DNA of 64,000 bases, taken from JBCDCY01 sp039180875 (lineage in GTDB: Bacteria > Pseudomonadota > Alphaproteobacteria > Rhodobacterales > Rhodobacteraceae). The stretch is from the NCBI GenBank assembly GCA_039180875.1, contig JBCDCY010000001.1, positions 1 to 64,000 of the forward strand, given 5' to 3'. The position numbers and the translations under genes were made by a program. The notes below the pieces were generated by a model. That model saw only the letters and a program-made list of their open reading frames with translations, was not told where the DNA came from and made no database searches. Within the stretch, counting starts at the first letter, position 1, and every line of letters begins with the position of its first letter. Shown here in pieces: positions 8,267-17,981 of the stretch.

Positions 8267-11220
8267 TGGCCTTCGCCGAGCTCTCCATCACCTCGAACTT
8301 CACGTTTCTCACCGGCGGCAGCCATCCGGAGGAATACGCCGCGCGGGCCGCGGAGCTGGGCATCGAGGCGATGGCGATCGCCGACCGCAACTCCGTCGCC
8401 GGGATCGTGCGGGCGCATCTCGCCCTCTGCGAACTGGAGCGGGAGGCGAAGACGGCGCTCCGCGAAAAGCCCGGAGTGACGAATGCCGACGTGGCAGCGC
8501 GCGGCATCCGACCCAGGGCCGACCACGGCGGCAACATGCCGGCGGAGGCTGCGCCGCTCGTCCCGCTCACGCTGCGGACCGTGCCGCGCCTACTGCCGGC
8601 GGCACGCCTGGTCCTCGCCGACGGCTTCCAGGCCACGGCCCTGCCGACGGACCGGGCGGCCTGGGGGCGGCTCTGCCGCCTGCTCACCAAGGGCAATCGC
8701 CGGGCGGAGAAGGGGGACTGCCTGCTCTATCTCGACGATCTGCTGGAGGGGGCGGCGGGCATGATCCTGCTCCTCCATCCGGCCCGCGATCCCCGGATGG
8801 AGGGGGGCAGGTTCGACTGGATGGGCCAGGCGCGGCGGCTCACGGCCCAATATCCCGGCATGTGCGCCCTCCTCGCCGCGCCGCGCTATGACGGCCAGGA
8901 TCCCCGCCGGTTCGACCGATTGGCGGAGCGGGCGGAGGCGCTCTCCATCCCCCTCGTCGCCACGGCAGAGCCACTGATGCACCGGGCCCAGCGCCGGCGG
9001 ATCGTCGACGTGCTGACCTGCATTCGCGAAGGGGTGACCATTGACCAGATCGGCAAGCGCGCCCAGGCCAATGCCGAACGCCGCCTGCGGACGGAGGCGG
9101 AGATGCGCCGCTTCCTCGGCCGCCATGCCGACGCCGTCGACCGGGCGGCGGAGATCGCGGCGCGCTGCACCTTCTCCCTCGACGAGCTGCGCTACGAATA
9201 TCCCGCCGAGGTGACGGACGGCGAGCCGCCGCAGGAGCGGTTGGAGCGCCTGACCGACGAAGGCCTCGCCTGGCGCTATCCCGATGGCGTGCCCGACCGC
9301 GTCCGGGCCATGGCCGCGCGAGAGCTCGGCCTGATCAAGAAACTCGACTACGCCCGCTATTTCCTCACCGTCCAGGACGTCGTCGCCTTCGCCCGCTCCC
9401 GCGACATCCTCTGCCAGGGGCGGGGTTCCGCCGCCAACTCCGTCGTCTGCTTCGCCCTCGGCATCACCTCCATCGGCCCCGATATCGCCACTATGGTCTT
9501 CGAGCGCTTCGTCTCCGAGGCGCGGGACGAGCCCCCCGACATCGACGTCGATTTCGAGCATGAGCGGCGGGAGGAGGTGATCCAGCACCTGTACGAGAAA
9601 TACGGCCGGCACCGCGCCGGGCTTTGCGCCACCGTCATCCACTACCGCTCCCGCCGGGCGGTGCGGGAGGTGGGGAAGGCCATGGGTCTCTCAGGCGACG
9701 TGGTCTCGGCCCTCGCCTCCCAGATCTGGTCCTGGTCGACCGCCGAACTGCCGCTCGATCGGGTGGGCGAGATCGGGCTCGACATCCGCGACCGGCGCCT
9801 CGCCCAAACGCTGGAGATCGTGCAGGAGGTCATCGGCTTTCCCCGCCACCTCTCCCAGCACGTGGGCGGCTTCATCATCACCGAGGGCCGGCTCGACGAA
9901 CTGGTACCGATCGAAAATGCGGCGATGGAGGACCGCACGGTCATCTGCTGGGACAAGGACGACATCGACGCCCTCGGCATCCTAAAGGTCGATGTGCTCT
10001 CCCTCGGCATGCTGACCTGCATCCGCAAGGCCTTCGACCTGATCGGCCAGCATCACGGCATCCACTACACGCTCGCCAACCTGCCGCCGGAGGATCCGGC
10101 GGTCTACGACATGCTCTGCCGCGCCGACTCCATCGGCGTCTTCCAGGTGGAAAGCCGGGCCCAGATGAACTTCCTGCCCCGGATGCGGCCCCGGAAGTTC
10201 TACGACCTGGTGATCGAGGTGGCGATCGTGCGGCCGGGGCCGATCCAGGGCGACATGGTCCATCCCTATCTCCGCCGCCGCCGGGGGGAGGAGCAGGTGC
10301 GCTTCCCCTCCGACGCGTTGGGGGAGGTCCTGGGCAAGACCCTCGGCGTGCCGCTCTTCCAAGAGCAGGCGATGCAGATCGCCATCATCGGCGCCGGCTT
10401 CGATCCGTCGGAGGCCGACCGCCTGCGCCGGGCGCTCGCCACCTTCCGCAAGTCCGGCACGATCCATACGTTTCGGGAGCGCTTCATCGACGGCATGCTC
10501 GCCAACGGCTACGACCACGACTTCGCCGAGCGCTGCTTCAATCAGATCGAGGGCTTCGGCGAATATGGCTTCCCGGAAAGCCACGCCGCCTCCTTCGCAT
10601 TGCTGGTCTACGCCTCGGCCTGGCTGAAATGCCACCATCCCGGCATCTTCGCCTGCGCGCTCTTGAACGCCCAACCGATGGGGTTTTATGCGCCGGCCCA
10701 GATCGTGCGGGACGCAAGGCAACATGGGGTGGAGGTCCGCCCGGTCTGCGTCAACGCCAGCTACTGGGACAACGTGATGGAGCCCGACGGCCGCGGCGGC
10801 CTCGCCCTCCGCCTCGGCTTTCGCCAGATCAAGGCGATGCGGGAGGATGAGGCGCACTGGATCGCCGCCGCCCGCGGCAACGGCTACCCGGATGTGGAGG
10901 CGGTCTGGCGCCGGGCCGGCACCCCGCCGCGGCTGCTGAGCGTGCTGGCCGAGGCGGACGCCTTCCGCGCCATCGGCCTCGGCCGGCGCGAGGCGCTCTG
11001 GGCCGTCAGCGCCATCACCGGGCGGGAGGAGCTGCCGCTCTTCGCCGGCTCGCTGGACGGCGAAGGCATCGTCGAGCCGGAGGTGACGCTGCCGGCGATG
11101 AGCGAGGGCGAAGCGGTGGTGGAGGACTACGTGGCCCTCCGCCTCACCCTCCGCGCCCATCCCCTCGCCCTGCTCCGCGATCGCCTGACGCCGCCCGATG
11201 GCAGCCGACCGACGGTCTGA
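8266..11220 (+). CDS. dnaE2: Error-prone DNA polymerase DnaE2, lacking the C-terminal OB region
   Basis: 984 aa. An N-terminal PHP domain (ELSITSNFTFLTGGSHPEE) is followed by the C-family polymerase core; PPDIDVDFEHE carries the catalytic aspartates (about Asp427 and Asp429), and YGFPESHAASFALLVYASAW is the usual finger/HhH region. DnaE2 carries out translesion synthesis with ImuB. Family members are generally about 1,050-1,150 aa and end in an OB-fold of roughly 100 aa after the segment EDYVALRLTLRAHP; here the frame stops about 18 residues after that point and no OB remnant fits in the 81 bases before the convergent asparaginase gene. Catalytic residues are intact, so it may still be functional. 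Confidence 0.93.
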   Translation: MAFAELSITSNFTFLTGGSHPEEYAARAAELGIEAMAIADRNSVAGIVRAHLALCELEREAKTALREKPGVTNADVAARGIRPRADHGGNMPAEAAPLVPLTLRTVPRLLPAARLVLADGFQATALPTDRAAWGRLCRLLTKGNRRAEKGDCLLYLDDLLEGAAGMILLLHPARDPRMEGGRFDWMGQARRLTAQYPGMCALLAAPRYDGQDPRRFDRLAERAEALSIPLVATAEPLMHRAQRRRIVDVLTCIREGVTIDQIGKRAQANAERRLRTEAEMRRFLGRHADAVDRAAEIAARCTFSLDELRYEYPAEVTDGEPPQERLERLTDEGLAWRYPDGVPDRVRAMAARELGLIKKLDYARYFLTVQDVVAFARSRDILCQGRGSAANSVVCFALGITSIGPDIATMVFERFVSEARDEPPDIDVDFEHERREEVIQHLYEKYGRHRAGLCATVIHYRSRRAVREVGKAMGLSGDVVSALASQIWSWSTAELPLDRVGEIGLDIRDRRLAQTLEIVQEVIGFPRHLSQHVGGFIITEGRLDELVPIENAAMEDRTVICWDKDDIDALGILKVDVLSLGMLTCIRKAFDLIGQHHGIHYTLANLPPEDPAVYDMLCRADSIGVFQVESRAQMNFLPRMRPRKFYDLVIEVAIVRPGPIQGDMVHPYLRRRRGEEQVRFPSDALGEVLGKTLGVPLFQEQAMQIAIIGAGFDPSEADRLRRALATFRKSGTIHTFRERFIDGMLANGYDHDFAERCFNQIEGFGEYGFPESHAASFALLVYASAWLKCHHPGIFACALLNAQPMGFYAPAQIVRDARQHGVEVRPVCVNASYWDNVMEPDGRGGLALRLGFRQIKAMREDEAHWIAAARGNGYPDVEAVWRRAGTPPRLLSVLAEADAFRAIGLGRREALWAVSAITGREELPLFAGSLDGEGIVEPEVTLPAMSEGEAVVEDYVALRLTLRAHPLALLRDRLTPPDGSRPTV

Positions 11221-11230
11221 CCCGGAGATA

Positions 11231-11287
11231 GGCGGATCGCGCCCGAGGCGCGGGTGGGCGGGTGGGGCGCCTCGGGCGCGATCCGCC
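11231..11287. terminator. Perfect 21-bp hairpin with a G-quadruplex loop between dnaE2 and asparaginase
   Basis: Left arm 11231-11251 and right arm 11267-11287 are exact reverse complements (21 of 21). The intervening loop, together with the first base of the right arm, reads GGGTGGGCGGGTGGGG: four G-triplets with single-base loops, the most stable class of predicted G-quadruplex. It sits 10 bases after the dnaE2 stop and 14 before the end of the convergent asparaginase gene. There is no T-tract. It probably acts as a bidirectional terminator or mRNA 3'-end stabiliser. Confidence 0.8.
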
Positions 11288-11301
11288 GCGCCAGCGGCGC
11301 C

Positions 11302-12321
11302 TTAAGGCACAGCCAGCGCCGCAGCCGGCTGCAGCACCCCGGTGTCGAGGCCCCGGCGGTTCAGTTGCCGCGGCTGCAATCGGCGCAGCACCCGGGGATC
11401 GGAAGGATCGGCCACGCCGAGGCGGACCAGCAGGGCTGCCATAGCGCATTCCGAGGCTCGGGTCGCCCCGTCGGCGATCTTCACCGCGACGCCGAGGCCC
11501 GGGCCCGGCAGGATCGCCGCGAACACCCCCTCCGCCCCGGTCTTGATCGCCGCCGCACCGTCCATGGCCCGCATCAGCTCGGTACAGGCCCGGCCGTCGC
11601 CAGCCACCAGATCGGGATGGCTCACCATGGCGTGGTAGAGCGCCTCGACGGCGCGCCGGCGGCTCGGCGCCTGATCGGCTGGATCGGCCATCCGCGCCAT
11701 GGCCGTCGCCAGGCCCCGCACGGTCGTCGCGAAATTCGGGGCGGAACAGCCGTCGATCCCGTGACCTGGGCTGGTCTCCCCCGTCATCTCCTCGAAGCTC
11801 TGGCGCACCATCACCTGCACCGGGTGATCGGGCGTCACGTATTCCGGCCCGCCGCCCACATGCTTGGTGACCGTAAGAAAGCCGGTATGCTTGCCCGAGC
11901 AGTTGTTGTGCGCCTGGGCCGGCATCCGCCCGGCGTTCCACAAGGCCTCTCGCGCCGCGGTGTCGTTCGGCGTCTGCGGCCCGCAGCGGAGGTCGTCGTC
12001 GGTCAGGCCGAGGCCCGCCAGCCAATCTTCGACCCGGCGCGTGTGGATCGCCCCGCCGTTGTGGGAGGCGCAGGCCAGCGCCAATTGCTCCGACCCCAGA
12101 TCGGCCGAGGCGGCCGCGCCGCTTTCGACCAGGGGCAAGGCCTGCAGCATCTTGCAGGCCGAGCGCGGCAGGATCACCGCCTCCGGATTGCCCCAGCTTT
12201 CGACGATCTCGCCCCGGCGGTTGGCAACTACGGCATGGCCGCGGTGCAGGCATTCGACGAAGGCCCCCCGCCAGAGCTCGACGAGCGCCACCCCGTCCGC
12301 CGCCACGCCGCCTTCAATCAT
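11302..12321 (-). CDS. Asparaginase, rhizobial type (asparaginase II / ReAV family)
   Basis: 339 aa. The SACK motif (Ser54, Lys57) and the cysteine/lysine metal site NNCSGKHTGF (Cys141, Lys144) with DGCSAPNF (Cys192) match the zinc-dependent ReAV-type asparaginases, which are unrelated to the E. coli AnsA/AnsB fold and hydrolyse L-asparagine to aspartate and ammonia. No signal peptide is seen, so it is cytoplasmic. Its start overlaps the 3' end of the sigma factor gene by 8 bases, so the two are probably one transcript. The 3' end faces dnaE2 across the G-quadruplex hairpin. Confidence 0.9.
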   Translation of the reverse strand: MIEGGVAADGVALVELWRGAFVECLHRGHAVVANRRGEIVESWGNPEAVILPRSACKMLQALPLVESGAAASADLGSEQLALACASHNGGAIHTRRVEDWLAGLGLTDDDLRCGPQTPNDTAAREALWNAGRMPAQAHNNCSGKHTGFLTVTKHVGGGPEYVTPDHPVQVMVRQSFEEMTGETSPGHGIDGCSAPNFATTVRGLATAMARMADPADQAPSRRRAVEALYHAMVSHPDLVAGDGRACTELMRAMDGAAAIKTGAEGVFAAILPGPGLGVAVKIADGATRASECAMAALLVRLGVADPSDPRVLRRLQPRQLNRRGLDTGVLQPAAALAVP

Positions 12322-12925
12322 CCAGCAGTTCGTCGGCGATCTCTTCGCCCAGCTCGGCCCGCAAGCGGCGGAAGGCCAGCCGGATCCGGCTTTTCACGGT
12401 GCCGAGCGGCAGGTCGAGCTGGGTCGCGATCTCTCCGTGGGAGAGGCCGTCGTAGAAGGCCGCGCACAACACCTGGTGCTGCTCCGGCGGCAGATCGGCC
12501 AGGGCGGCGCGGATCGCCGCCTGGCGCTGTTGCAGCGCCATCGCCGTCATGCCGTCGGGCTCGGGATCGGGTTGGAAGAGCGGATCCTCGGGATCGGGCG
12601 CCGGCCGGGCATGGCGGCGCAGCAGGTCGATCCGCCGGTTGCGCGCGATCGTGTAGATCCAGGTCGCCGGCGCCGCCTTCTTTTGATCGAAGGTATGGGC
12701 CTTGCGCCAGATCGCCACCATCACCTCCTGCAGCACCTCGTCGGCCTGATCGGGGGCGAGACCCCAGCGCATGATGAAGGCCTTCAGCCGCGGCGCATAG
12801 CGCACGAACAAGGTGGTGAAGGCAGCCCGATCCTGGCCCGCCACCGCTTGAAGCAGGTCGAGATCGCTCGGCTCCACCTGCGCCGCCGCGGCGCGGTCAG
12901 ATGCGATCGTTTCGGGTCTGTTCAC
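12314..12925 (-). CDS. ECF-type RNA polymerase sigma factor
   Basis: 203 aa from GTG 12925 (another GTG at 12982 would add a basic, low-complexity N-terminus). Sigma region 2 is visible as FVRYAPRLKAFIMRWG...DEVLQEVMVAIWRKA with TWIYTIARNRRIDLLRRH, and region 4 as LPPEQHQVLCAAFYDGLSHG with LPLGTVKSRIRLAFRRL. The pattern resembles the SigK/RpoE-like group that controls oxidative or singlet-oxygen responses in Rhodobacterales. Such genes are usually followed by a zinc anti-sigma gene (ChrR type); here the next gene is an asparaginase overlapping by 8 bases. No anti-sigma gene is seen nearby. Confidence 0.88.
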   Translation of the reverse strand: MNRPETIASDRAAAAQVEPSDLDLLQAVAGQDRAAFTTLFVRYAPRLKAFIMRWGLAPDQADEVLQEVMVAIWRKAHTFDQKKAAPATWIYTIARNRRIDLLRRHARPAPDPEDPLFQPDPEPDGMTAMALQQRQAAIRAALADLPPEQHQVLCAAFYDGLSHGEIATQLDLPLGTVKSRIRLAFRRLRAELGEEIADELLDD

Positions 12926-13115
12926 GCAGCGATACCTTGTCGGCCGCCTCAGCGCGTCCCTGCCGGACGCCGCTCCCGCCACCCTGGGGCTTGGCCGATT
13001 AAGGGTAGCGGGGCCTCATACTTTTTTTTAGATTACACGAGCAGGCAGGGGAAAAACAAGCCACGCAGCTTGAAAAACAGTTGTGAAACAGGATGATAGA
13101 GGGATACCCGAGCAA

Positions 13116-13694
13116 ATGAGGCAAGTTCCGAGTAGCAGGTCGGGACGGAATAGGTTCGCCGACACGGGCACTTGCGCCGCGATGCTGTTGGCGCTCGCGG
13201 TCGTCGCGGCACCGGCGGCGATCGGCCAGGAGGTCCAGGCGCGGGTCGACGCCAAGCGCGACTGGAGCGTTTTCGTCGCCGAAGATCCGAAGGAATGCTG
13301 GATCGTGTCGGCGCCCACGGACTCGAGCGCCGAACGGGGCGGTCGCTCCGTCTCCGTCAACCGCGGCGAGATCATGCTGATGGTTGGCATCCGGCCCGAC
13401 AGCGACGTCGCCAACGAAGTGGCCTTCACCGGCGGCTATCCGTTTCGTCCCGACTCCACCGTGAACCTCGCGATCGGCACCAACCGGTTTGAGCTCTTCA
13501 CCGAGAACAACGGCGATGAGGGCTGGGCCTGGCCCGCCTCGCCGGAAGAGGACACGCGGATCGTCACCGCCATGCGCCGCGGCGTCACCGCGACGCTCAC
13601 CGGGCTGTCGAACCGCGGCACCACGACCACCGATACCGTCTCGCTCCTCGGCTTCACCGCCGCGCTGGAGCGGGCGCAGGAGCTCTGCAGCTAG
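13116..13694 (+). CDS. Exported protein resembling the invasion-associated locus B (IalB) family
   Basis: 192 aa from ATG 13116; an in-frame GTG at 13083 would extend the N-terminus. A basic start followed by AAMLLALAVVAAPAAIGQ reads as a signal peptide, so the product is periplasmic or secreted. The mature part contains DWSVFVAEDPKECWIVSAP and GGYPFRPDST, a pattern common to IalB-like proteins of Rhodobacterales, with one early and one C-terminal cysteine that may pair. The molecular role is unknown. The gene is upstream of another secreted protein on the same strand and divergent from the ECF sigma gene; control by that sigma factor is possible but no promoter match was established. Confidence 0.6.
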   Translation: MRQVPSSRSGRNRFADTGTCAAMLLALAVVAAPAAIGQEVQARVDAKRDWSVFVAEDPKECWIVSAPTDSSAERGGRSVSVNRGEIMLMVGIRPDSDVANEVAFTGGYPFRPDSTVNLAIGTNRFELFTENNGDEGWAWPASPEEDTRIVTAMRRGVTATLTGLSNRGTTTTDTVSLLGFTAALERAQELCS

Positions 13695-13741
13695 CGCCAG
13701 CCGTCACGGGGCGTCGTAGGAAGAGAGAGAGGGGCAGAGAG

Positions 13742-14986
13742 ATGCCGGGAGCATGTCATTTTCGCATGGTCGCGCGCCGCATGGCGGCGACCGGGGTGGT
13801 GTTGCTGTTGGGCGCCGCCGGGGCAGCCGCGCAGTCCTGCGCCGAGGCCGGCTGGATCGGCGGGGATGAGGCGACGGCCAATCTCTCCACCGCCGTCGCT
13901 CCGATCGAGCAGGCGCTGGAGGTCGACGGCACCAGCCGCAGCTTCGTGCGCTTCCGGGTCGACGGCGATGCCGATGTGCGGCTCGAGGCGGCCGGGCAGG
14001 ACGGCGCCGACCCGGTGGCCGAGCTTGTCGCCCTCGACGGCCGATTGATCTCGGAGGATGACGACAGCGGCGGCAACCTCGCCTCGCGCATCGAGACCAC
14101 GATCGGCGAGGGGACCTACTGTCTGACCGTGCGGGGCTACTACGACGATCAGATGATGACCGACATCCGCATCGGGCTGCAGAGCCAGGAGGCGATGACG
14201 GTGGGCGGCAGCGGCGGCTCCTACGGCACCTCGGTCTGCACCGCGGAAACCGCGGCGGCCGAGTTGGTCGACGGCACGCTCGACGCCGCGCTCTCCACCT
14301 CTGGTCAGATCACCACCGGCGGTACGGCGGACGGCGCACCGTTCCACCGCTTCCGATTGGAGGCGCCCACCCAGCTCAGCATCACGGCGGAGAACGAGAA
14401 CGCCGATCCGGTGCTGACGCTCTACGACGAGCAAGGCTCGGTGTTGGCGGAGAACGACGATTTCGACGGATTGAACTCCCGCCTCGACTTCGTGGAAGCC
14501 CTGCCGGCCGGAACCTACTGCATCGGCCTCACCGCGCTCAGCGACAGCCAGCAGCGTATCGAGCTGACGGTGGCGGCGTTCGACGAGGCGCAGTTCCTGC
14601 AATCGGCCTATGCACGGGGCGAGATGAGCCCCCCGCCCGGCAGCGACTACCCGGTGGACGATCTCGGCCCGCTCGCCACGACGTTATCGAACGATTTCGT
14701 CCTGACCGGTTCGGCCCGCTGGATCCGCTTCGAGGTCTCGGAGCCAAGCTTGGTGCTGATCAACGCGCTCGGCTCCGCCTCCGGCATGGACACCCGGCTG
14801 GCGCTCTTCACGGAGGCCGGGCGACGCCTGGACGAGAACGACGATTTCGGCGGGGGCTTCGACTCGCGCCTGGTCACGCCGGTCGATCCCGGGGTCTACA
14901 TGATCGCGCTGACCACCGTCGGTGGCAGCGGCACGGCCGGCGCCGCGCGCCTGATCGTCGAGCGCTATATCCGCGCCCCCGGCTGA
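13742..14986 (+). CDS. Secreted protein with three PPC-like beta-sandwich repeats
   Basis: 414 aa. A signal peptide (ARRMAATGVVLLLGAAGAAAQ) is followed by three related domains at about residues 45-140, 185-280 and 300-410. Each contains a variant of D-x-x-L-x-L-Y/F-D/T-x-x-G-x-x-L-x-E-N/D-D-D-F/S and ends in a segment such as LPAGTYCIGLT, GTYCLTVRG or PGVYMIALTT. This is the signature of pre-peptidase C-terminal (PPC/DVUA0089-like) domains, which bind calcium or surface partners. No catalytic domain is present, so it is probably a periplasmic or extracellular binding protein. A purine-rich ribosome site precedes the ATG. Confidence 0.72.
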   Translation: MPGACHFRMVARRMAATGVVLLLGAAGAAAQSCAEAGWIGGDEATANLSTAVAPIEQALEVDGTSRSFVRFRVDGDADVRLEAAGQDGADPVAELVALDGRLISEDDDSGGNLASRIETTIGEGTYCLTVRGYYDDQMMTDIRIGLQSQEAMTVGGSGGSYGTSVCTAETAAAELVDGTLDAALSTSGQITTGGTADGAPFHRFRLEAPTQLSITAENENADPVLTLYDEQGSVLAENDDFDGLNSRLDFVEALPAGTYCIGLTALSDSQQRIELTVAAFDEAQFLQSAYARGEMSPPPGSDYPVDDLGPLATTLSNDFVLTGSARWIRFEVSEPSLVLINALGSASGMDTRLALFTEAGRRLDENDDFGGGFDSRLVTPVDPGVYMIALTTVGGSGTAGAARLIVERYIRAPG

Positions 14987-15070
14987 GGCGCGGGGCGCGC
15001 CGAGGCGGGGAGCTGGGCTGGTCGGCTGCGTCCGCGCCTGATATAGCGGCGCCGCCAGCAGAGGTGCCAG

Positions 15071-16245
<1,175 letters not shown>

Positions 16246-16249
<4 letters not shown>

Positions 16250-16725
16250 GCGATCACGATGCCATCCTGGTCGATCACTCCAGCGTGGATTTGAGCGTGG
16301 ACCTCGCGCCGTGGTCGGACCTGATACCGGCGACAGCATCAATCATCGCGGTGGACCGCTTGGCGAACGTCTATCTTCGGAGGCCTGACAAAGGCGTTCT
16401 GATGCTCGATGTGCATTTCGGCGTCGTCGAGGAGCTTGCTCAACTGGAAAGCGATTTCGAGCGTGAATTTGCTGGAAGTGATCTTGGACTTCATATCCGA
16501 GGGCTTCTGAGAGACAGCGTCGCATACGATGTCAAACCGAAGACGGGTGAGGTGCTTGTGTTTACGCCACCTGTCGCCCTTGGCGGTGACTTGACCGCGT
16601 CAACCGCGATGGCGATGAAACTCAAGACCGCGCTGCATCTCCTCGGCCACATCTTCTTGAAGACCCGCGAGATGCCGCCCGGATCCCGGATCGACCACCT
16701 TACGGTCAATGGGCGAAGACCCTGA
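16246..16725 (+). CDS. Tdi1/DUF1851-like immunity-type protein, no cognate toxin seen
   Basis: 159 aa. The layout resembles the DUF1851 / T6SS immunity Tdi1 C-terminal family: a middle segment describing a residue-position like VYLRRPDKGVLMLDVHFG, then GEVLVFTPPVALGGDLTAS, then a C-terminal LLGHIFLKTREMPPGS. In this family the conserved F-x-x-P-P-x-L-G-G-E motif is diagnostic; here it reads FTPPVALGGD. The base composition is noticeably less GC-rich than the flanking rlmN and aroC, which suggests horizontal acquisition. No T6SS or polymorphic toxin gene is in the window. The start overlaps the rlmN stop. Confidence 0.6.
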
Positions 16726-16811
16726 CGGCGTCGTGTGGTCGTCGGGACCCGCTTCTGGCAGCGAACGGTGATACCTCAAAGCACTTGAACAGCGGCGCCG
16801 CCCCGCGTGGC

Positions 16812-17918
16812 TTAGGTGTTGCTGGGGCCGATGCGGCCGCGGGTGCCGCCGGTTTGGGCGCGGTCCAAAAGCCAGTGGTCGAGGATCACACAGGCGGCCA
16901 TGGCTTCGCCGACCGGGACGGCACGGATGCCCACGCAGGGGTCGTGGCGGCCTTTGGTCACGATCTCCGTCGCCTCGCCCGTCTTCTTGATCGTGCGGCG
17001 GGGCGTGAGGATGGAGGAGGTGGGCTTCACCGCGAAGCGCACGACGATGTCCTGGCCCGTGGAGATACCGCCGAGGATGCCGCCGGCGTTGTTGCTGGCA
17101 TAGACCGGGCCGTCGGGACCCATGGTGATCTCGTCGGCATTCTCCTCCCCCGCCAGCGTCGCCGCGGCCATGCCGGCGCCGATTTCCACACCTTTTACCG
17201 CGTTGATCGACATGCAGGCGGCGGCGAGGTCGGTGTCGAGCTTGGCATAGATCGGCGCGCCGAGGCCCGCGGGCGCGCCGCGCACCACGATCTCGATCAC
17301 CGCGCCGACGGAGGAATGGGCCTTGCGTACTGCATCGAGCTGCTCGGCCCAGCGCGCGGCCGCCGCCGCATCCGGGGCCCAGAACGGGTTCTCCGCCACC
17401 TGGGCCCAGTCCCGCGCCTCGGCCCTGTCGGCGCCCATCTGCACCATGGCGCCGAGGATCTCGACTTCGGGCGCCAAGGCCGCGAGGGCCGCCCGCGCCA
17501 CTGCCCCGGCAGCGACCCGCGCCGCCGTCTCCCGCGCGCTCGAGCGGCCGCCGCCCCGGTAATCGCGGACCCCGTACTTCTGCCAGTAGGTGATGTCGGC
17601 GTGGCCGGGGCGGAAGGTCTCGGCGATTTCCGAGTAGTCGCGGGAGCGCTGGTCGGTGTTCTCAATCATCAGCTGAAGGGGTGTACCGGTCGTCACCCCC
17701 TCGAACACGCCGGAGAGGATGCGGACCTGGTCAGCCTCCTGCCGCTGGGTGGTGTAGCGGCTCTGCCCCGGCCGGCGGGCGTCGAGCCAGGGCTGGATCA
17801 CCGCCTCCGACAGCGCCACGCCCGGCGGGCAGCCGTCGATGGTGGCGCCGAGCGCCGGGCCATGGCTCTCGCCCCAGGTGGTGACGCGAAAGACATGGCC
17901 GAAGCTGTTCATCGACAT
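16812..17918 (-). CDS. aroC: Chorismate synthase
   Basis: 368 aa, standard length. It catalyses the last common step of the shikimate pathway, EPSP to chorismate, using reduced FMN. All three family signatures are present: GESHGPALGATIDGCPPG near residue 16, GGGRSSARETAARVAAGA near residue 123, and GRHDPCVGIRAVP near residue 325. It is convergent with the Tdi1-like gene and followed upstream (on its own strand) by the DUF4396 gene, 63 bases away. Nothing in the sequence indicates specific regulation. Confidence 0.97.
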   Translation of the reverse strand: MSMNSFGHVFRVTTWGESHGPALGATIDGCPPGVALSEAVIQPWLDARRPGQSRYTTQRQEADQVRILSGVFEGVTTGTPLQLMIENTDQRSRDYSEIAETFRPGHADITYWQKYGVRDYRGGGRSSARETAARVAAGAVARAALAALAPEVEILGAMVQMGADRAEARDWAQVAENPFWAPDAAAAARWAEQLDAVRKAHSSVGAVIEIVVRGAPAGLGAPIYAKLDTDLAAACMSINAVKGVEIGAGMAAATLAGEENADEITMGPDGPVYASNNAGGILGGISTGQDIVVRFAVKPTSSILTPRRTIKKTGEATEIVTKGRHDPCVGIRAVPVGEAMAACVILDHWLLDRAQTGGTRGRIGPSNT

Positions 17919-17981
17919 GGCCGCTAACCCCCATCCGCCACCCCCTCCATAGCGGAGATCGGCCCGGCGGCGAAAGAGGCG

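Noticed and set aside
8590..11160. Long minus-strand frames opposite dnaE2
   Set aside because: They mirror the codon structure of dnaE2, which has intact polymerase motifs; high GC produces such stop-free complements.
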